From positions 1-23,526 of the forward strand of contig JBMOGA010000059.1 of NCBI GenBank assembly GCA_049318625.1: a DNA stretch of 23,526 bases, in the 5' to 3' direction. The notes beneath the pieces were generated by a model that searched no databases, was not told the DNA's origin, and worked only from the letters and a program-made list of their open reading frames with translations. This document shows positions 22,666 through 23,526 of this stretch, piece by piece. Numbering within the stretch: position 1 is the first letter of the stretch; every line of letters begins with the position of its first letter. Source of the DNA: JBMOGA01 sp049318625 (GTDB lineage Bacteria; Pseudomonadota; Alphaproteobacteria; Rhizobiales; Hyphomicrobiaceae). A program made the translations under genes and the position numbers.

Positions 22666-23505
22666 TCAGGCGGCGTTTCGCGTGAGTTCGCGGTCCAAAA
22701 GGGCTTCGGCGTCGGCTGCCGCCGTGGTGCGGGGCGCCGCCGGACCGCTGATCTCGACACGGTTCCGGCCGGCCGCCTTGGCGTGGTAGAGCGCATCGTC
22801 GGCGACCTTCAGCAGCTCGTGCGGGGAGCGTCCATCGGCCGGAAAAACGGCGACGCCAACCGAGACGGTGATCGGTGGCAGGCGATCCTCGCCATAGCGG
22901 ACCACCGTCTTCTCGATCGCGGCGCGCAGCACTTCGGCGCGCTCCAGCACGGTCGGCGTGGTCGCACCCGGCAGCAGGATGACGAATTCCTCGCCGCCAT
23001 GGCGGCAGACGATATCGTCGTCGCGGAACAGGGCCGTCATGCGCTCGGCGACGACGCGCAGCACGGTGTCTCCGGCGTCGTGACCATGGTTGTCGTTGAA
23101 GCGCTTGAAGAAATCCACGTCGATCGAGAGCAGGCCGATCTGCTCGTCCTTGCGCGTTGCCCGGCCGATCTCGCGGCGCAGTGTTTCCAGCATGTAGCGC
23201 CGGTTGAACAGACCGGTCAGGGAATCGCGGATGGACTGGTCGCGCAGCTGCTCGCGCAGGCGGACGTTGGCGATGGCCAGGCTGATGTGTTCGGCGCAGA
23301 CGGAAATCAGCCGACGCTGATCGTACTGATCGGGGGAGGCCGCATCGCCGTGACGCGCGTGTGTGTCGGCCATGTGCAGCAGGCCGATGGTTTCGCCGTG
23401 GGCGAGGATCGGGATGCAGCAGTACCGGTGCGACTGGTCGGCGCTGACGTGCTGGCAGATGAAGTCGATTTCTGCCCTGCCCCTGATCGCGATACCAGGA
23501 ATCAA
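22666..23505 (-). CDS. GAF-GGDEF diguanylate cyclase, N-terminally incomplete
   Basis: Enzyme making cyclic di-GMP from two GTP. The C-terminal GGDEF domain begins with RDSLTGLFNRRYMLETLRRE. It has the Mg-binding IDVDFFKRFNDNHGHDAGD, the active-site GGEEF in CRHGGEEFVILLPG, and an RxxD product-inhibition site (RDDD) five residues before it, so it should be active and feedback-inhibited. Residues before it (HRYCCIPILAHGETIGLLHM ... LISVCAEHISLAIANVRLRE) are the second half of a GAF domain followed by a helical linker. The frame is closed upstream by TGA at 23521-23523, and the first possible start is TTG 23505, so the first half of the GAF domain is missing in this frame. Either the gene is frameshifted or truncated at the edge, or the sequence end is unreliable. 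The stop is TGA at 22666-22668. Confidence 0.85.
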   Translation of the reverse strand: MIPGIAIRGRAEIDFICQHVSADQSHRYCCIPILAHGETIGLLHMADTHARHGDAASPDQYDQRRLISVCAEHISLAIANVRLREQLRDQSIRDSLTGLFNRRYMLETLRREIGRATRKDEQIGLLSIDVDFFKRFNDNHGHDAGDTVLRVVAERMTALFRDDDIVCRHGGEEFVILLPGATTPTVLERAEVLRAAIEKTVVRYGEDRLPPITVSVGVAVFPADGRSPHELLKVADDALYHAKAAGRNRVEISGPAAPRTTAAADAEALLDRELTRNAA

Positions 23506-23526
23506 GTTAGAACCCGGCCGTCACCG

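Noticed and set aside
1..23526. CRISPR array, tRNA, rRNA or prophage
   Set aside because: No regularly spaced repeats, no cloverleaf or rRNA-like sequence and no phage structural genes were seen on reading both strands by eye.

Overview
The window looks like chromosomal DNA of a GC-rich alphaproteobacterium. The evidence is strong GC bias at third codon positions, tightly packed catabolic operons, many periplasmic binding proteins, and an IS21-like and an IS1380-like trace. A Reyranella- or Bradyrhizobium-like heterotroph would fit, but the genus is inferred. No tRNA, rRNA, CRISPR array or intact transposase was seen.

Left block, all minus strand (7582 down to 32): the order is hyuA-like, hyuB-like, a TetR-family regulator, a SsuA/NMT1-type binding protein, its ATPase, its permease, then a DMT (EamA) exporter gene. 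The first six genes overlap one another by 4 to 11 bases, so they form one translationally coupled operon. It probably imports and opens a cyclic amide such as a hydantoin, oxoproline or lactam, under its own repressor. A RutR-box-like dyad and a TTGACA -35 hexamer lie just upstream of hyuA. The DMT gene is cut after about 109 codons by what looks like the tip of an IS21-family element, which runs off the window edge.

Middle block: divergent from hyuA is a carbohydrate-type ABC importer (family 1 binding protein plus two permeases, no ATPase). Strong hairpins lie between the binding protein and the first permease. Convergent to it are a Rieske ferredoxin-like protein and two paralogous amidohydrolase-2 enzymes in one minus-strand operon. 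They suggest degradation of an aromatic or other organic acid.

Right block: an 1163-residue secreted protein has a beta-propeller-like middle, a C-terminal caspase-fold peptidase with both catalytic residues, and an EF-hand loop after it. Upstream lie a frame-broken IS1380-type transposase relic and a 34-residue single-pass membrane protein gene with a strong ribosome binding site. Next come an orphan Bug-type (TctC) binding protein, a phosphotriesterase-homology metallohydrolase divergent from a DUF3830 gene, and a GAF-GGDEF diguanylate cyclase whose GAF domain is incomplete at the right edge.

The most interesting points are the caspase/EF-hand protein, the candidate operator of the hyu operon, the structured RNA between the binding protein and permease genes, and the unannotated small membrane protein. 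I found no clearly new multi-gene system.
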